A stretch of DNA of 64,000 nt from positions 237,126 through 301,125 of the forward strand of contig NZ_JAGGNV010000003.1 in the NCBI RefSeq assembly GCF_018614955.1, in the 5' to 3' direction. Of this stretch, positions 6,926-17,200 are shown in pieces. The translations under genes were made by a program, and so were the position numbers. The DNA is from Variovorax paradoxus. Lineage in GTDB: Bacteria > Pseudomonadota > Gammaproteobacteria > Burkholderiales > Burkholderiaceae_C. Within the stretch, counting starts at the first letter, position 1. Every line of letters begins with the position of its first letter. The notes under the pieces were generated by a model. It was not told where the DNA came from and did no database searches. It worked only from the letters and a program-made list of their open reading frames with translations.

Positions 6926-9440
6926 CCGCCAGCACCGCATCGCGCGCGGCCGCCGCGCGGCCCGCCAGCCAGGCGGTGACGGTGCCGGCCGCCACCACCG
7001 CGGCGCACAGCGCGGCCAGGCGCGCCCACGGCACCAGCAGGTCCATGGTCCAGTGGAAGCTCTGCGGGTTGACCACGTGCACCAGCACCACCGAGACCGC
7101 GAGCCCGAGCACCAGGCCGGCCAGCGCGCCGATGGCGGTCCACGCCGCGCCTTCGCCGGCCACCACCGCGAGCACCTGGGCGCGCGTGAAGCCCAGGTGC
7201 GCGAGCAGCCCGAACTCCTTGCGCCGCGCCAGCACCTGCGCGCTGAAGCTGGCCGCGATGCCGAACAGGCCGATGCCGATCGCCACCGCCTGCAGCCAGT
7301 AGGTGACGGCGAAGCTGCGGTCGAAGATGCGCAGCGAGGTCGCGCGCAGCTGGCCGACGGAGGCGATCTCGATCGGCTCGGCGGCGGCGGCCGCGCGCAC
7401 CGCCCGCTGCACCTGCGCCTCCGATGCATCCGGCGCAAGCCACAGCGAGATGTCGCTCACGCTGCGGTCGCCGGTCAGGCGCTCGAAGTCGCGCGCATCC
7501 ATGGTGATGGCGCCGAACTGCCGCACGTAGTCGCGCCACACGCCGGCGACGAAGAAGCGCTGGCCGCCGCCGAAGGCCCTGGCCAGCGCTTCGAACTCCG
7601 TGCCCGGCTTCGCGCCGTAGAGCTCGACCATCGCCTCGCTGACATAGATGCGGATCTGTCCTGCGGGCACCGGCAGTGCTGCACCGAGCAAGGGCAATGA
7701 GCGCGATGCTTCATCCTCCATGTTGCGCGAGATCAGCGTGACCGCCGGCCGCGTCGGATCGAGCAGCAGCGCGCGCGTGCGCAGCGTGCCGGTGCGCGCC
7801 ACGCCGGGCAACTGCGCGAGCGCCTGCACGAAGGCCGGCGTGAAGGCGGCCTGCTCGCTCTGGCTCGAGCTGCCGGCCGTGGCGCTGCGTACATAGAGAT
7901 CGGCCGGCAGCACCACGTCGAGCCAGCGCGTGACCGACTCGCGAAAGCTTGCGACCATCACCGTGAGCGCCACCGCGAGGCTCAGGCTGGCGACCACGCC
8001 GCTGACGGCCACCGCCGCCGTGCCGCGCATGCGCCGGGCGCGCTCGATCGCGAGCATCGGCAGCACGCGGCGTTCGAACAGCGGTGCGAGCCGGTCGTAG
8101 AGCAGCGCGATCAGCCAGGGCAGGGCGGCGATGCCGCCGACCAGCAGGAAGCCCACCGAGAGATAGGCCGCGATCGGGATGCCGAAGACCGCCGGCGCCG
8201 TCGCCAGCCCCGCACCGGCCGCGATCAGCAGCAGCGCCAGATTGTGCGCGCCGCTTTGCGCAGGCGCGGCGCCCAGGCCCTTGAGCGTCTGCGCCTCGGG
8301 CAGCGCCTGGGCGGCGCGCGCGGGCCACCAGCCACCGACCGCCGCGGCAAGCAGGCCGAGGCCGCCGTAGAGCAGCGCGGCAGCCGAGCTCCAGCGCAAG
8401 GTCGGTGCCACGCCTTCGAAATAGCCGCCGCCAAGGTCGCCGCCCAGCACGCGCAGCGCGAAGGCCGCGAGCGCGGTGCCGAGCGCAATGCCGGCGACGC
8501 TGCCGATGAGGCCCAGCACCAGCGATTCGGCCAGCACCAGCCGCAACCGCTCGCGCGGCGTGAGGCCCAGCACGCCCAGCAAGGCGAACTGCTGCGCGCG
8601 CTTGGCGACGCTGAGCGCCAGCACCGAGAACACCAGGAAGGCGCCGGTGAACAAGGCCACCAGCGCGAGCACCGTGAGGTTCACGCGGTAGGCGCGCGAG
8701 AGATTGCTCACGCGCTCGGCCGCATCGCCAGGTTCGGCGATCCGGATGCCGGCGGGCCAGCCCTGCGACGCCTGCAGCGAACGGATGAAGGCCGCGCGGT
8801 CGATGCCGGGCGCGAGCCGCAGGTCGATGCGCGTGAGCTGGCCGGCACGGCCGAAGAGATCTTGCGCGGCGCCGATGTCCATCACCGCCAGCGCGCTGCC
8901 GCCGGCCGCCACCTGGCCGGCCACGCGCAGTGCGTGCTGCTGCGCGCCGATGCGCAACTGCACCGTGGTCGCCGTTTCGCCGAGCGCGGTGCGCGCAGCG
9001 GCATTGAGGAACAGCGTGTCCGGCGCGAACAGCGCGAAGCGGTCGGCGTCCTTCGCCGGCTGCGGCATCAGCGCGGGCGCGATCGTGGGCAGCACCAGTG
9101 CATCGACGCCGATCACGCGCAGCGCGATGCGGCGCCCATCGCCCGCGAGCGCCACGGCCTGCGATTCGAGCACCGGGCTGGCCAGCGTCACCTGCGGATG
9201 CTGCGCCACGCGCGCGAACACGGCCTCGTCGAAGCCGCCTTGCGCCGCGCGCAGCTCCAGGTCCGGCTGGCCGTTGACCGAGCGCACGGCGCTCGCGAAC
9301 TCGTCGAGCGCCGACGCGTTGATGAGTTGCACCGAGAAGGCCAGCGCCACGCCCAGCATCACCGCGAGCACGGCGGCCGCGTTGCGCCAGGGATGGTGGC
9401 GCAGTTCCTGCCAGGAAAAGGTACGAAGAAGCGCTCGCAT
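6909..9440 (-). CDS. ABC transporter permease with two FtsX-like domains
   Basis: Inner-membrane permease of 843 residues, the size and layout of the fused two-FtsX (YbbP/LolE-like) class. One N-terminal helix (about 18-40) is followed by a large periplasmic domain and a first FtsX block (about 240-330). Further helices come in the middle, then a second periplasmic domain and a second FtsX block at the C-terminus. The ATG at 9440 starts MRALLRTFSWQELRHHPWRN, a typical family N-terminus. Such permeases need a LolD-like ATPase, normally adjacent, but none is here. The only ATPase of that type is at 31140-31787. Substrates are usually lipoproteins or membrane-stressing compounds. The sigma-factor stop lies 25 bases upstream, so read-through is possible. 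Confidence 0.88.
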   Translation of the reverse strand: MRALLRTFSWQELRHHPWRNAAAVLAVMLGVALAFSVQLINASALDEFASAVRSVNGQPDLELRAAQGGFDEAVFARVAQHPQVTLASPVLESQAVALAGDGRRIALRVIGVDALVLPTIAPALMPQPAKDADRFALFAPDTLFLNAAARTALGETATTVQLRIGAQQHALRVAGQVAAGGSALAVMDIGAAQDLFGRAGQLTRIDLRLAPGIDRAAFIRSLQASQGWPAGIRIAEPGDAAERVSNLSRAYRVNLTVLALVALFTGAFLVFSVLALSVAKRAQQFALLGVLGLTPRERLRLVLAESLVLGLIGSVAGIALGTALAAFALRVLGGDLGGGYFEGVAPTLRWSSAAALLYGGLGLLAAAVGGWWPARAAQALPEAQTLKGLGAAPAQSGAHNLALLLIAAGAGLATAPAVFGIPIAAYLSVGFLLVGGIAALPWLIALLYDRLAPLFERRVLPMLAIERARRMRGTAAVAVSGVVASLSLAVALTVMVASFRESVTRWLDVVLPADLYVRSATAGSSSQSEQAAFTPAFVQALAQLPGVARTGTLRTRALLLDPTRPAVTLISRNMEDEASRSLPLLGAALPVPAGQIRIYVSEAMVELYGAKPGTEFEALARAFGGGQRFFVAGVWRDYVRQFGAITMDARDFERLTGDRSVSDISLWLAPDASEAQVQRAVRAAAAAEPIEIASVGQLRATSLRIFDRSFAVTYWLQAVAIGIGLFGIAASFSAQVLARRKEFGLLAHLGFTRAQVLAVVAGEGAAWTAIGALAGLVLGLAVSVVLVHVVNPQSFHWTMDLLVPWARLAALCAAVVAAGTVTAWLAGRAAAARDAVLAVKEDW

Positions 9441-9465
9441 GGAGCTTGCGATTCTGCGCGCTCGC

Positions 9466-10707
9466 TCAAAGCCGTTCGGCTTGCGCGGCCAGGTAGGCGC
9501 GCACCGCCGGGCTGGTGCTGAGGCCGGCCGCGCGCGCATAGGCCTCGCGGGCTGCGGCCGGCTCGCCGGTGCCGCCGAGCAGGTGGGCGCGCGCGGCCCA
9601 GTAGGGCTGATAGCTCGCGACTTCTGCGATGGCGATGGCATCGAGCGCCTGCAGGCCCGCGGCCGGGCCTTCGGCGATCGCCACCGCGCAGGCACGGCTC
9701 ACGCGGGCGCCGATGCTCGGGCGCCATGCGAGCAGCCCGTCGTAGAGCGCGACCAGCGCATCGGGCGGAACCTGCGCGCCCAACCGGCGCGCGCAGTGGG
9801 CCGACTGGATCGCGGCTTCCATCTGGTAGGCACCAAGCGACTTCAGGGCCGCTGCATGCTGCAGCACCTGTTCGGCCTCTTGGCGCATCGCATGATTCCA
9901 GCGCGCAATGTCCTGCACGTCGAGCGGCACGTAGTCGCCGCCTGCGCCGCGCCGGGCGGCGGCACGGCTCTCGCAGAACAGCATCAGGGCCAGCAGCCCA
10001 TGCGGCTCGGGCTCGCGCGGCATCAGGCCGCACAGGATGCGGCACAGCTCGATGGCTTCGCCGGTGAGGCCGCGCTGCGCCGCGTCGGCGCCGTCGACGT
10101 CGTCCCAGCCGGTGCCGTAGGCCGCGTAGATGCCATCGAGCACGTCCTGCAGCCGCTGCGCCAGATCGCGCGTCTGCGGAAATTCGAACGGAATGCCGGC
10201 CGCGCGAATGCGTGCCTTGGCCCGCACCAGGCGCTGGCCGAGCGTGGAGGGCGCGACCAGAAAGGCGCCCGCCATGCGCGCCGCATCGAGCCCGAGCACG
10301 GTCTGCAGCATCAGCGGCGCGCGCGCCGCGGCGTCGATGGCCGGGTGCGCGCAGACGAAGAAAAGGCGCAAGCGCTCGTCGGGCACGGCGTCGCCGCCGG
10401 AAGTGTCGGCGGCGAATTCGTCGGCCAGCAGGAGCAGGCTCTGCGCGGCCTCGTCCTGCACGCGGCGGTGGCGCCACGCATCGAGGGTGCGGTTGCGCGC
10501 CACGCTGAGCAGCCAGGCCTCGGGCTGGTCGGGAATGCCTTCGTGCGGCCAGCGCTCGAGGGCGCGCGCGAAAGCATCGGCCAGCGCATCTTCCGACGCG
10601 GCGATGTCGCGCGTGCGCGCCGAGAGGATCGCGACCAGCCGGCCATAGGACTGGCGCGCGGCCTTCTCGGCAGCCTCGTGCGCCGCGTGGATTGACGGGC
10701 CCGTCAC
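9466..10707 (-). CDS. ECF42-type RNA polymerase sigma factor with TPR-like C-terminus
   Basis: 413-residue sigma factor, twice the usual ECF length. The N-terminal part has region 2 (EDALADAFARALERW, then AWLLSVARNRTLDAWRHRR). A helix-turn-helix region 4 follows (about 110-170). The remaining ~230 residues are a helical repeat domain. ECF sigmas with this extension and a DGPF/YCII neighbour form group ECF42, in which no anti-sigma factor is known and the C-terminal domain is required for activity. The start is GTG 10707, overlapping the stop of the DGPF gene (ATGTGA), which implies coupled translation. Targets are unknown but normally include the DGPF gene itself. Confidence 0.88.
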   Translation of the reverse strand: MTGPSIHAAHEAAEKAARQSYGRLVAILSARTRDIAASEDALADAFARALERWPHEGIPDQPEAWLLSVARNRTLDAWRHRRVQDEAAQSLLLLADEFAADTSGGDAVPDERLRLFFVCAHPAIDAAARAPLMLQTVLGLDAARMAGAFLVAPSTLGQRLVRAKARIRAAGIPFEFPQTRDLAQRLQDVLDGIYAAYGTGWDDVDGADAAQRGLTGEAIELCRILCGLMPREPEPHGLLALMLFCESRAAARRGAGGDYVPLDVQDIARWNHAMRQEAEQVLQHAAALKSLGAYQMEAAIQSAHCARRLGAQVPPDALVALYDGLLAWRPSIGARVSRACAVAIAEGPAAGLQALDAIAIAEVASYQPYWAARAHLLGGTGEPAAAREAYARAAGLSTSPAVRAYLAAQAERL

Positions 10708-11060
10708 ATCTCGGGTGCGTAGAACACCGGACGCACCTCGACGCCGCCGGTGGTGGCGCAGGGCGCGCGCGCGGCCCACTCGAGCGCGGCGTCGAGGTCG
10801 GGCACCTCGATCACGAAGTAGCCCCCGAGCTGCTCCTTGGTGTCGGCGAAGGGGCCGTCCTGCACTTGCCGCTTGTCGCCGCGCACGCGCAGCGTGGTGC
10901 CGGTCATCGGCGGATGCAGGCCGTGGCCGTTCTGCACGATGCCCGCCTGGCGGATCGCGCCGACGTAGTCCATCCAGCCGGCGCGGTAGGCCTGTGCCGC
11001 CGCCTCGTCGCGCTGGTCGAACTCGGATTGGGGTTGATAGAACAACAGCATGTATTGCAT
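10704..11060 (-). CDS. DGPF/YCII-related protein
   Basis: 118-residue protein beginning MQYMLLFYQPQSEFD. It carries the hallmark DGPF sequence (VQDGPFADTKEQLGGY) of YCII-related domains, a small ferredoxin-like fold. Proteins of this type are the conserved genomic partners and targets of ECF42 sigma factors. Their biochemical activity is not established. GGAG precedes the ATG at 11060. Its stop overlaps the GTG start of the sigma gene, so both should be made together. Promoters for this operon and for the divergent repeat-protein gene must lie in 11061-11294. Confidence 0.88.
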   Translation of the reverse strand: MQYMLLFYQPQSEFDQRDEAAAQAYRAGWMDYVGAIRQAGIVQNGHGLHPPMTGTTLRVRGDKRQVQDGPFADTKEQLGGYFVIEVPDLDAALEWAARAPCATTGGVEVRPVFYAPEM

Positions 11061-11195
11061 GGGGAAGCTCCGTTCTTGAAAAGAAAGACGTCGAGCAGGA
11101 TCGCTCAACCCAATGACGGCCGGCAATAAGGCATTTCGACAGCGGCCTGTGCAGTATTTGCGAATAGCGAAGTAGTTCGGCAGGAACGTTGCGAG

Positions 11196-11294
11196 CTGTG
11201 TACATACATATAGAAACACAAACAAACAACAAATAACATCGCGCCCGTTTCGCCGTCACACCAAGCACGGCGCGGGTTTTCAAGAGGGTTGGGA
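11196..11294 (+). other. A/T- and CA-rich leader before the giant repeat-protein gene
   Basis: In this G/C-rich window, 11196-11240 is strikingly A/T-rich, with a purine-poor CA-rich run (repeated AAAC/CAAC). It sits in the 234-base divergent gap between the DGPF gene and the repeat-protein gene. Such a stretch would be unstructured in RNA. It probably holds the promoter and an open leader for the downstream gene. I cannot place -35 and -10 boxes with confidence. Confidence 0.35.
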
Positions 11295-14200
11295 ATGCTC
11301 CGAATTTTCAAAGGGCCGATCGGTCGGTTCAGCCGCCGCATGGCTGTTTCGTTCCTCTTCGCGATGGCGGGGGCGGCGCAGGCGCAGCTGACGATCTCGT
11401 CGGTGACCGACACGCCCGATCCGGTTTCGGCGGGGGGCACCGTGACCTACACGGTGGGGATCAGTGAAGTCAACGGCCTGCCGGTCACCGGCGGTGCTTT
11501 CAGCTTCGACGTTCCGGCCAACGGCGTGTACGCCGGTCCGGGCAGCTTTCCGCCCGGCGTGTCGTGCGCGGGGATGGCTGCCAACCAGGCCGGGCCGGGC
11601 ACCTTGAGCTGTACCGGCGTCAACCTCACTGCAAACCAGACGGCGCTGATTTCGTTCCTGGTCCGTTCGACGACCACTGCCGCGGGCTCGATGCAGGTCA
11701 CGGCCACGGTTCCAGGCGGCTCCCAGAGCCAGTCGACCACGGTCAATGCCGGCGCCGACCTCAGCGCCACCATCACCGGTCCCGCGACCGCGCCTGCAGG
11801 CAGCACGCAGGTGTTCCAGATCCGTGTCGACAACCTGGGCCCGGATGCATCGCCGGGCTCGACGCTGAGTTACTCGATTCCCCCCGGCTTCACGATTCCG
11901 ACGCCGCCGGCCGGCTGTTCGATCGGCGGCTCGACGCTCACCTGCACGGTCGGCGCTCTGGCGCTGAATGCGAACAGGATCTTTTCGGTCAGCGGCGTCG
12001 TCTCGGCCGGTAACGGCTCGACGCTGACCCATGCGGCATCGGTCACGGCCGGCGGCGGCGTGGGCGATGGGGTCTCGACCAACAACTCGGCCACGTTCAA
12101 CACCTCGGTGACGCCGGGCAGCGCGATCTCGGTCGACAAGACCAAATCGGTGCCCGACCCCGTGGTGACGGGCAGCGATTTCAACTTCCTGCTCGATGCG
12201 CGCTACAGCGGCGACTATCCCGCAGGCGTGCAACTGACCGATCCGATCCCCGCCAACTTCTGCGTGGTGGGGCCGACGAACTTCACGTCGGGCGCCTGGA
12301 CTTGCACCGCGTCGAGCAGCTGCCCCACGGCAGGCGCCACGCTGTCGTGCACGCGCAGCGGCAGCGGCGCCGCCGGCTACAACCAGACGCTCGGCATCGT
12401 GACGGTGCCGGTGCGTGCGCTGACGCCGATCGTCGGCGTCAACAACACCGCGACCGTGTCGGCGCCCGGCGTGACATCGGCCAACGGCACGGTGGCCACC
12501 ACGGTGACCGATCCGATCTCCGACCTGCGCGCCAACAAGAGCAAGAGCTGGCCGCAGGCGGCGATTCCGGTCAACCAGGTCTTCGACTACGGGCTCTCGA
12601 CCACCAACCTCGGGCCGACCGCCTTCCCCGCCACCGGCACCATCACGCTGACGGACAACCTGCCTGCCGGGCTGCAGGTCAACAGCATCTCTGCGCCTGC
12701 CGGATTCGCCTGCGTGCCGAGCGGCGCGCTGCCGCTCGCAGGTCCCGCGACCATCACCTGCACCAGCACCAACGTCGCGCTCGGGGTCAACGCGACCACG
12801 CCCCTGATCACGGTGAACGCGCAGGCAACGACCACGGGCGCGACGCTGACCAACAACATGTGCGTCAGCAGCGCCAACGGGCCGATCGACAACAACGCGC
12901 CCAACAACTGCGTGGGCGTCGGCATCACGCCGCAGCCGCCCGCACAGCAGGCCGACATCTCCACCCTGAAGCGCGTCGTCGGCATCGGCGACAGCGCCGG
13001 CAATCGCCAGCTGGCCGGCGAGTCGATCACCTGGGAGATCGAGATCGTCAACGCGGGACCGGACGTCGCCACGGGCGTGGACGTGACCGACGTGTTCAAC
13101 AACGTCTTCAACGCCGTGCCAGGCGACTACGGCGTGACGCCCATCGCGGGCATCGGCACCTTTGCACCCGGCTGCACTTTGGTGGCTTCCGCCTCCAACG
13201 TTTCGCTGTCCGGCTGCACCGTCACGTCGCTGCCGGTCTGCACGGCCGGTAGCAACTGCCCGCGCGTGCAGGTGGCGGTTCGCCATTTCGGCAACGGCAC
13301 TTCGGGCAGCGACGACTTCCAGCGCACCAACACGGCCTTCGCACTGAGCCAGACCGTCGCCGACACCGGCCTGGCCAACAACACCTCGAGCGTCACGACG
13401 GCCTTCTTCGTCGCACGCACCGACGTCGCAGTCACCAAGACCGATACGCCGGACCCGGTTCCCGCGGGCCAGAAGCTGACCTATGTCATCACGGCGAGGA
13501 ATCCGTCCGCCACCAGCGCGAGCAACGCGTTCAACGTCACCGTCACCGATACGCTGCCGGCCGGCCTGGTGTTCCTGTCGGCGAGCGCCAGTGGCGGCGC
13601 CACCTGTTCGATTCCGGCTGTCGGCTCGGTGACCGGGCCAGGCAACAACACGCTGTCCTGCACCTGGACGCAGATCAATCGCGGAAGCCAGCAGACCGTC
13701 ACGGTGGAGGTGCGCCCGCTCGTTTCCCTGAGCGTCTCGGGTGGCGGATCCGGCTCAATCAGCAACACAGTCGTCATCAGTACCGCCACGCCCGAAGTCG
13801 CCGGCGGTTCGGCCAACAACACGGCCACCGAACCGACCGCGATCACCGGCCCGGCCTACGACCTGCTGGTCAACAAGACCGACGACGTCGACCCGGTGAA
13901 CGTCGACGACATCGTGACCTACACGCTGACGGCCACCAACAACGGCGCCTCGGCCGCCGAGAACGTGGTGCTGACCGATACGCTGCCCAACGCGGTCGGC
14001 TCGCCCACCTTCGTGGAAGTGGTCACGCCGCTGCCCGCGGGCGTGAGCTGCAACACCTCGGGCGTGACCGTCGGCGTTGCGGGCGGCAGCATCAGCTGCA
14101 GCATCCCGCTGCTGGGCGGCACGGGCGCGAACGCGACCGGCGAGCCCTCGAGCGTCTCGGTGCGCGTCCGCCTGCGCGGCGTGGCCAAGGGCACCTACAC

Positions 14201-17200
14201 CAACCAGGCGCGCGTGGCCTTCGCCAACGCGACGCTCGATGCCTTCGATCCGCAAGGCAACAACACGGCGGCCGAGCCCACCTTGTTCCGCCTGCGCGGC
14301 GACGTGCAGGTCGTCGGCAAGCGCGCCGTCCAGGCCGGCGGCACCACGCCGGTGACGAACGTGGCCATCGGCCAGGTCTTCGACTGGCTGGTGGACGTGC
14401 GCAACAACGGACCGCACGCGGCCGAGACCACGACCTTCAGCGACACGCTGCCGACCAACATGCTGATCGCCGGCGCGCCGGTGTTCACCGTCACGGCCGG
14501 AAGCTTCACGCCCGCCGCACCGATCTGCAGCGGCGCGGTCGGCGGCTCGGCGGTCAGCTGCGCCATCACCAGCATGCCGGTCAACGGCACGGCGACGGTG
14601 CGGATTCCGGTTCAGATCGCCGCCGCGACGGCGACCACCTACACCAACACCGCGAGCATCGTCACCACCGGCTCGATCGACACCAACGGCGGCACCAACC
14701 CGGCCGGCGGCAACAACTTCGGAAGCGGCAGCGTCACGCTGCAGACCTCGCCCGGCCTGAGCGGGCAGGTCTATGTCGACGGCAACAAGGACGGCGTGCT
14801 GACGGCCGGCGAACCGCCCATCGCCGGCGTGACGCTCACGCTCACCGGCACCAGCGCCTCGGGCACGCCGGTCAGCGTGACCACCGTCACCGCTGCGGAC
14901 GGCAGCTACCAGTTCCTCGGCCTGCCGCCGTCGAATGCCGCCGGCTACACCATCACCGAGACGCAACCGGCGACCTACACCGACGCGCAGGAGACCGTCG
15001 GCCGCGTTGACGGCGTGACGAACGGCACCGTCGGACCCGACCGCATCACCAACATCGTCTATCCGGGCGGCGTGGCAGCGACGGGTGTGGGCTACAACTT
15101 CGGCGAGATCGGCGGGTCGCTCGCGGGCCTGGTGTTCAACGACGTCAACCGCAACGGCGTGAAGGAGCAGAACGACCTGCCGATCGCCGGCGTCACGATC
15201 ACGCTCACGGGCAACGATGCCAACGGCCAGCCGGTCAGCCGCACCACCACCACCGGCCCCGACGGCCGCTACAGCTTCGCGGACCTGCCCCTGTCGGACG
15301 CGACCGGCTACACCGTCACCGAGACGCAGCCGGCGGACTACGACACGGTCGGCGAGCGTCCCGGCAGCGCCGGCGGCACCGTGCCCGCGCCGAACCGGAT
15401 CAACGTGCGCCTGACGGCCGCGAACCCGAACGTCACCGGCTACGACTTCTACGAGAAGACCAACAAGCCGGCCTCGCTGTCGGGCACGGTATGGCGCGAC
15501 GGCAACCACGATCGCAGCCGCACGCCGGACGAGCCGGTGCTCGCCGGCTGGACGGTCGAGCTGCTGGGCTGCCCGAACGGCGCCGCGAGCTGCGCGCAGT
15601 CCGCGCTGATCGTGATCGACACCAGGACCACCGGCAGCGACGGCGGCTATCGCTTCGATGAGCTGATGGCGGGCAACTACCAGGTGCGCTTCCGTTCGCC
15701 CAGCGGCCAGGTGATCGGCGGCGTGTGGCCGACCGATCCGGTGCAGAACGCGTCGGGCGGCCCCAACCCCACCTTGAAGAACTCAGACTCGCTCGCCTTC
15801 ATTCCGGTCACCCTCAGCGCAGGCGCGTCGGTGACCAACCAGGACTTGCCGCTCGACCCCAGCGGCGTGGTGTACGACAGCGTGAGCGCGCAGCCCGTGC
15901 CGGGCGCGCGCGTCACGCTCACCGGCCCGCCGGGCTTCGACCCCGCGGTGCACCTGCTCGGCGGCGCCGGCTCGGTGACGACCGAGGCCGACGGCACCTA
16001 TTTCTTCTTCCTGCTGCCCGGCGCACCCGCGGGCGACTACGGCCTCGAGGTCGTGCCGCCCGGCGGCTACGAGCTGTCCGGCACCTATCCGCCGACCAAC
16101 GGCCCGCTGAACCTGCAGAGCTGCGCCTCGCCGGCAGGCCGCATCGATTCGAACGACACCGATCCCTGCGTGGTCACGCCGCCGTCGCAGCCGGTGCCGG
16201 CCGGGTCCACCACGGTCTACTTCATGCGCTTCTCGATGCCGGGCGGCGGCGGGCAGCGGCTGGTCAACAACCACATTCCGCTCGACCGTGAGGGCAGCGG
16301 CCAGCAGATCGAGCTGCGCAAGACCAGCTCGAAGCTCTACGCGAAGAAAGCCGAGCTCGTGCCCTACACGATCACGGCACGCAACACGCGCCCGGTGATC
16401 GCGCGCAACGTGGCGCTGGTCGACACGCTGCCGCCGGGCTTCAAGTACGTCGAGGGCTCGCTGAAGATCCAGACCCTGCCGAGCGGCCCGGCGCTGCCGG
16501 CGCCGATCAGCCTGGTCGGACGCCAGTTCACGATTCCCGGCCAGTACTTCGCCGCCAACGAGACCAAGAAGATCACGATGGTGCTCGGCGTCGGCGTGGG
16601 CGTCGGTGAAGGCGAGTACGTCAACCAGGTGCTCGCGCGCCAGGGGCCGAATGGGCGGGTGATCTCGAACGTCGCTACCGCCGCGATCCGCGTGGTGCCC
16701 GATGCGCTGTTCGACTGCACCGACGTGATCGGCAAGGTCTACGACGACAAGAACGCCAACGGTTACCAGGACGAGGGCGAGCCCGGCCTGGCCGGCGTGC
16801 GGCTCGCGACCGTCAACGGCCTGCTCGTCACGACCGACGCCGAGGGCCGCTACCACATCGACTGCGCGGCGATCCCGAAGGAGGGCACGGGCAGCAACTT
16901 CGTGCTCAAGCTCGACGAGCGCACGCTGCCCTCGGGCTATCGCGTGACCTCCGAGAACCCGGCCGCCGAGCGCATGACGCGCGGCAAGCTGGTCAAGATC
17001 AACTTCGGCGCCACGGTGCATCGCGTGGTTCGTCTGGACCTGCAGGCGGCTGCTTTCGAGGGCGTGCAACTGAAGCCCGAGTTCGCGACGCAGCTCGACC
17101 GCGTCGTCACCGCATTGGCCGAGAAGCCCTCGGTGCTGCGGCTGGCCTATCGGCCGGCCGCCGACGAAGACCCCGACCTCACGAAGCGGCGCATCGCCGC

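Noticed and set aside
11280..13286. A 668-codon minus-strand frame, with others at 13755-15509 and 15783-17333
   Set aside because: Composition is Arg/Gly/His-rich noise opposite DUF11 repeats. The + strand has a signal peptide, recognisable domains and a ribosome site.
11300..16800. Repeated DNA that could be taken for a CRISPR or tandem repeat array
   Set aside because: The repeats are diverged protein-domain repeats of about 120 codons with no identical direct repeats or spacers.
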